The translations under genes were made by a program, and so were the position numbers. DNA of 64,000 nt from Catenaria anguillulae PL171 (lineage: Eukaryota; Blastocladiomycota; Blastocladiomycetes; Blastocladiales; Catenariaceae): the NCBI GenBank assembly GCA_002102555.1, contig MCFL01000033.1:124001-188000 (forward strand). Direction: 5' to 3'. Below are positions 60,201 to 64,000 of the stretch, one piece after another. Below the pieces are notes generated by a model. It made no database searches. It was not told the origin of the DNA and saw only the letters and a list, made by a program, of their open reading frames with translations. Each line of letters opens with the position of its first letter. Position 1 is the stretch's first letter.

Positions 60201-61967
60201 GCATGGAAAGTGCAGCCACTTGTTGCTCGAGCTTGTCCAAATCGGCGGCAACACTGTCAATGGTGCGCTCGCCTTGGTCTGGCTGTTCCTCGTGCTTGAC
60301 GGTTTCGGGGGCAACAACAATTTGCACCTCGTCCATGGACGCGCGCCTTCTGACCTGTTCCACCTCCTGCGCCACGGCCGACAAAGTCACGGCCTCTTGG
60401 TTCAGCACCACAATCTTGCCAAACTTGTCGAGCGAGTAATCCAAATACCCTTGAGGATCTGCCACCACGCCCGTCCAATACGCCACAAGCACATCCGTGT
60501 CAACAGCCAAGGGGGCGGCCTCGCCCTTTGCATTTGCCGCAGCCAGCAACAGCCGGCGCAGGACAAGTGACACTTCGGCCGCCTCTTGCGTCGAATACCC
60601 AGCGGTTTGCTTTTCTTGCAACTGCGTCACCACGGCCGCGACTTGCGCGCCAACCATGGGCACCACGTGGGCGAGATCAATGGCAAACCTGCACATGGCC
60701 GCTTGTGCACGCGGGACATGACCTTCGGCCACATGCGCGGCGGTTGTTGCGGCCGCTAATCCCTTACCACACCCCGAGCACGTGGCCGAGCCCGCAACAT
60801 ACAAGTCCACATGCACCAGGGACATGGTCGCGCACGTCACGCACGCCACAGGCACACTGGGTTTGGGCGCAAAGTCCCAGGGCAAGCCCGCAAACTTGGC
60901 CCAGGCATCTTGATCCTTGGCCAATGCAATTGCACACGCAGGAAACATGCCTGGGCGCGCCAGCACGGCGTCCCTGGCGTCGTGGCCAAACAGGGCGCCC
61001 AGATCGTCGGCGTATCGGGTCACGTCGGCCACCAGGTGGGCGTACCACACGGCCAGCACATCGGGCGGAGGGATCGGCAATTCCGACGACGACGAACAAG
61101 TGGTGATGAGTGCGAGCCAGGCAAAGTACCGGTCTTCGAGCGCCGCCACAACGGTTGGCGAAAGCGGCGCCGCTGTGGAGTGGGTCAACGAGGTAAATGC
61201 TTGGTTGAGGTGATGCAGCAAGGAAATGTGTGCCGAGAGTTGGGCGGCCGTCAGGGTGAGTTGCGGCGACGGCGACGATGCATCGTCGGTTTTGGCAGCA
61301 GCAGCCACAAAGGCGGCACCAGAGGGAGTCTCGACGGGTGCGGCCAAAGAGGCGGGTGCTTGTGTTGGCGATTGGCGTGACTCTGATGTGGCAACAATGT
61401 GTGCCATGGCTGCGTGTTCGCGGGACGTGGAAGGGTCAAACTGATGGAGCGTGGGAGCATATGCCACGGGTGAGCAAACCGGTTGAGTCATGTGGAAGAG
61501 CGAAAATCGAAAAAAAAAAAAAAATGAAAAACGTACGACATCCGACTCTTCGTCTTGCTCGCTCACGAGGGCAAGGGCAATGTGTGCGGCCTGACTCGCA
61601 GCAACTGCGTGCTCGCTGACTTGCTCCTCCTCGACAATAGTGGTGGTCGTGAGAGTGACTGGCAGGGCAGTGATTGTAGCGGATGCAGACCCGACAGAGT
61701 CTTGGCCAGCATCCTTGATGGTGGCAGATGCGGATGCGGATGCGGAGTCGGATCCGGCATCATGCGACGTGGTGAATGGCGAAGGTGTCTGATAGAAGGA
61801 AAAACATGACGACCACAAGAGCAAGGTGTGAGCATGGGGAAACCAGCAAGCAGTGAATTGAAAACAGCACATACTTGGACAATGGCCGAATCACGGTTGC
61901 CCGTGGCCAAATGCAGGTCTGCATCGGCGCGGTCCAAGGCGGGCGAGGCGCCGGGAGAAGCCGACAT
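51203..61967 (-). CDS. Giant multi-unit GRDP-like (DUF1399) protein, about 3,500 residues
   Basis: Exons 61967-61875, 61788-61537, 61440-51363 and 51285-51203 give 3,501 residues; the third exon alone is 10 kb. Two introns have lengths divisible by three or are otherwise frame-neutral. The protein repeats a unit matching the glycine-rich-domain-containing-protein family: 'RYxxWLxLI...PPxDVxxxWxxHMxxxxxYxxDLxxxFG'. Clear examples are RYLKYLMLMQ ... LPPLDVLMMWLVHIMD (near 52520), RYYAWLVMLA ... PPVDVLLLWYNHMI (near 59860) and RYFAWLALIT ... PPPDVLAVWYAHLV (near 61120). About eleven units are visible, several degenerate. Six are followed by a CxxC...CxxC pair 21-30 residues apart (CPTC/CSVC, CTKC/CLSC, CPKC/CTAC, CPFC/CKDC and others). 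Pro/Ser-rich linkers separate the blocks, and the end is basic (KKKKKKGIKKVFGMLFG). Family members normally have one unit. No signal peptide or membrane span is present; a scaffold role is inferred. Confidence 0.82.
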
Positions 61968-62971
61968 GATGGGTCAAACAAATGTCAAGCGAGAAAAGTC
62001 TATGTGGGCCGAGCCTGCTTGTGTGGAGAATGAAGGGAAAATGAATCAGCAAACCAACGATGCGTGTTGCGAGCAAAGATTCGACGACGAACCGCCAAGT
62101 TCAACTTCAGGTCAAGGAGATTGCAAGACGGTTTCGACCAAGGAGGCAAAGTTAAACAGGAATGGCCAATATGCTGACACAAATCGGCACACGGGCAAGG
62201 AATAGGAGGAGTCTACCTGTGGCGTGGCGGCGGAGAGGCGTGGGGTTGAAGTTAGCGAAACTGGACTGAAATGTGGAGGCGACGACGGCTAGAGTTGGGC
62301 GCATGTCTGGCTCATGGTGGGTCCATGGTGCATCGTCATTCATGAAAAAGCATATTGCATTCGACGTTGATGGCAGGATGCCACTCAGGCACGGGTGGTT
62401 GTGCGAGACGAAAACGGCCGCGAGACATGGCGGTCGGTGGTGGACATGGATGCCAATACACCACATGCAGGACAGGATGGCGGGGAATACATGCCTGATT
62501 GCGAATGAGGGGGACAGGTGCAATACGATTCGCAACTGCTACTGCTACTGCTACTGTAGGATGAGAAGCGAACTTGAAAACTTGAAGCGGGAATGGGAAT
62601 GCATTCCATCAACCGTCAACTGTCAACCGTCAACCAACCAAGAGAGACGAGTTGACTCAAAGAAGTTTGAAGGTTGGCCCGTCCCCAACAAGCCTCGACA
62701 CTTGCGGCGTGCGTGCGTGTGGCGGCTGTTTCGTCCATGGTGATCACAAGTACAAGGTTGGACATGGACCGACACAGCAACCGTGCACGTGAGTGGCTGC
62801 CAAACACTTTTTTTTGGACTCATTTGGGCGAATTCCCAGGACGCCTCGCGTGGAATTTGTGAGGATTCCTCTCTGCAGCCTGCGCCGACAATCTTCGACA
62901 TTCGACTCGAAAACCGGAAAATCACACTTCGAAAAAATATTCAATTTCCGTTCCGTAAATTGCATACATTA
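61968..62971. other. Bidirectional promoter region between the giant GRDP-like gene and the BED gene
   Basis: A 1 kb divergent region. It contains a short (CTGCTA)n tract near 62536-62556 and repeated CAACCGTCAAC-type motifs at 62611-62636. The last part before the BED gene is AT-rich (AAAAAATATTCAATTT). No gene was recognised. Confidence 0.5.
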
Positions 62972-64000
62972 ATGTTGCCAAAGCTCCATCCAACCACGGG
63001 CAACATGTATCACCAGCATGTCCAGCAACAGCAACAGCAGCACCAGCACCAGCACCAGCACCAGCAGCAGCAGTTTCTTCAGCAGCACCAACAGCACCAG
63101 CACTCGCTGGCCGCTGCGGCCGTCGCTGCTGCGGCTGCTGCCGCCACCGTAACCCACCAAGCACAGCTGCAGCAGCAGCACCAGCACCAGCAACAACAGC
63201 AACAGCAACCGCCTCTTCAGCACCCTTCGTCACGCCCAACCACCACCACTCCAAGCCAGCCACCTGCGCTCGCACCCACAAGCCTGCCCGTGGGCAGTGG
63301 CCCAACAAGCACCATCCACGGCACGCCGATCGACCCTTCCATCCACCGCCACCCAGCGCTGCTTGCCGCCTGTCCTCTACACCTGCACGCGCCGCACCTG
63401 CCCACGCTCATCAAGCCGCGCGGCCGTCCGCTCAACCCGCTGTGGATGTTTTTCAAGCGCATTGCCGCCACGCCACGTCACGCCGACGGACCTGCGTCGT
63501 CGGGCCACTCGCACGCGCAATGTGTGCAGCCTGGGTGTGGCCAGATCATGAGCGATGCAAAGGCACGCATGTTGGCCGCGCACTTGTGGGGTGGGAAATG
63601 CGCTAGTCCCGATGTCAGGGATCCACGCGTCGTAGCGTGGTTGACCGAGTGGCGCAGGCAGGTCAAGGTCAATGAGGCGGGCGAGTGGGTCAGTGAGGCG
63701 AGCGAGGATCCAAAGCCCAGTACGTCTTTCTCCTTTATACAGCAAGCCGTTGATCTATCCCATACACTAAAACTTGCATTTTCCCTTTGCCATGTATTGA
63801 ACAGGGAAACGCAAATCACGCGCGTCCAAGCGCGCTCGGACCGACGCGGACGATGACGGGGACGGCAATGACGACTCCAATGGTAACTCTCAGGCCCATT
63901 CAACCCTCAATCTGGCGGCCGGTACTAGCAACAACGCATCCGCGTCATCGGCCTTTGACTCGTCGAGCTTGTCTGCGTTTGGCTCTGTACCCTCACTCGC
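62972..64000 (+). CDS. Poly-Q BED-type zinc-finger protein (partial, runs off the window)
   Basis: Exon 1 from ATG 62972 to 63719 joins by a GT-AG intron (GTACGT donor, TTGAACAG acceptor) to exon 2 at 63805, which is open at the window end. The first 130 residues are Gln/His-rich tracts with a poly-Ala block. Near residues 155-215, GRPLNPLWMFFKRIA, then CVQPGCGQIM and KARMLAAHLWGGKC, form a BED-like finger (aromatic W..F, CxxxxC, HLxxxxC). This is the type used by transposase-derived and chromatin-associated proteins. After the splice a strong basic cluster, KRKSRASKRARTD, is a probable nuclear localisation signal, followed by Asp/Asn- and Ser/Ala-rich sequence. A DNA-binding regulator is inferred. 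An ATG eleven codons later (63005) is the alternative start. Confidence 0.75.
63021..63215 (+). repeat. Imperfect CAG/CAC (Gln/His) repeats in the BED gene
   Basis: Two blocks of CAGCAN and CACCAG triplets (about 63021-63105 and 63168-63208) flank an Ala-codon block and encode His/Gln-rich tracts. Mixed codons suggest older expansion than the pure CAG run at 23891. Confidence 0.85.

Noticed and set aside
61441-61536. Continuous reading of the giant GRDP-like frame through a poly-Phe stretch
   Set aside because: The stretch starts with a GTACGT donor, contains a poly-T tract and ends CATCAG; its 96-base length keeps the frame open by chance, so it is treated as an intron.

Overview
This window is nuclear DNA from a eukaryote, most probably a fungus and plausibly an early-diverging zoosporic lineage (Blastocladiomycota or Chytridiomycota). 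Direct evidence is GC-rich coding sequence, GT-AG introns of about 42-240 bases with GTACGT/GTATGT-type donors, genes on both strands without operons, poly-Q and other low-complexity tracts, and large lineage-specific families. The fungal assignment rests on a saccharopine dehydrogenase (LYS1, alpha-aminoadipate lysine pathway) and a fused THI6-type thiamine enzyme. Placement in a zoosporic phylum is inference.

Left third (1-24 kb): adenosylhomocysteinase; a GDSL-like secreted protein whose catalytic Asn and His are both replaced by Trp; an unrecognised two-part gene; ribosomal protein eL36; a TPR-rich gene resembling the cohesin loader Mau2/Scc4; a Tyr/Asp/Lys-rich protein made of about 21 YKDDYYG-like units and broken by one missing base; phosphoglucomutase; an unrecognised four-exon gene; the first of three 'VLDWW' ankyrin-like proteins; a long disordered protein with a PAS-like C-terminal domain; and a small IFI27/ISG12-like hydrophobic protein.

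Middle (24-46.5 kb): a tandem pair of ankyrin-like genes, the first with a one-base frame break; an RBBP4/Msi1-type WD40 histone chaperone; a gene of unknown function at 31-32.5 kb and a decayed copy of it at 34 kb; a membrane-anchored ZZ-finger/EF-hand protein; LYS1; THI6; then 41.7-44.8 kb, a mosaic of mobile-element-like pieces (Gag CCHC knuckle, Crypton-type tyrosine-recombinase C-terminus, topoisomerase II transducer-like fragment); and the nuclear actin-related protein Arp4/BAF53.

Right (46.6-64 kb): two paralogous F-box genes, then a 10.8 kb gene for a protein of about 3,500 residues consisting of roughly eleven divergent GRDP-like (DUF1399) units, six followed by a CxxC...CxxC zinc-ribbon-like pair. 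It is divergently paired with a poly-Q BED-type zinc-finger gene that runs off the window. The giant repeated GRDP protein is the most unusual object here. Next are the double Asn/His-to-Trp GDSL protein, the mosaic at 42-44 kb, and several in-frame-restoring 22-32 base gaps that are either ultra-short introns or indels.

Housekeeping genes (methyl cycle, glucose-phosphate interconversion, lysine, thiamine, chromatin, translation) are interspersed with accessory families; they are not physically grouped by pathway.
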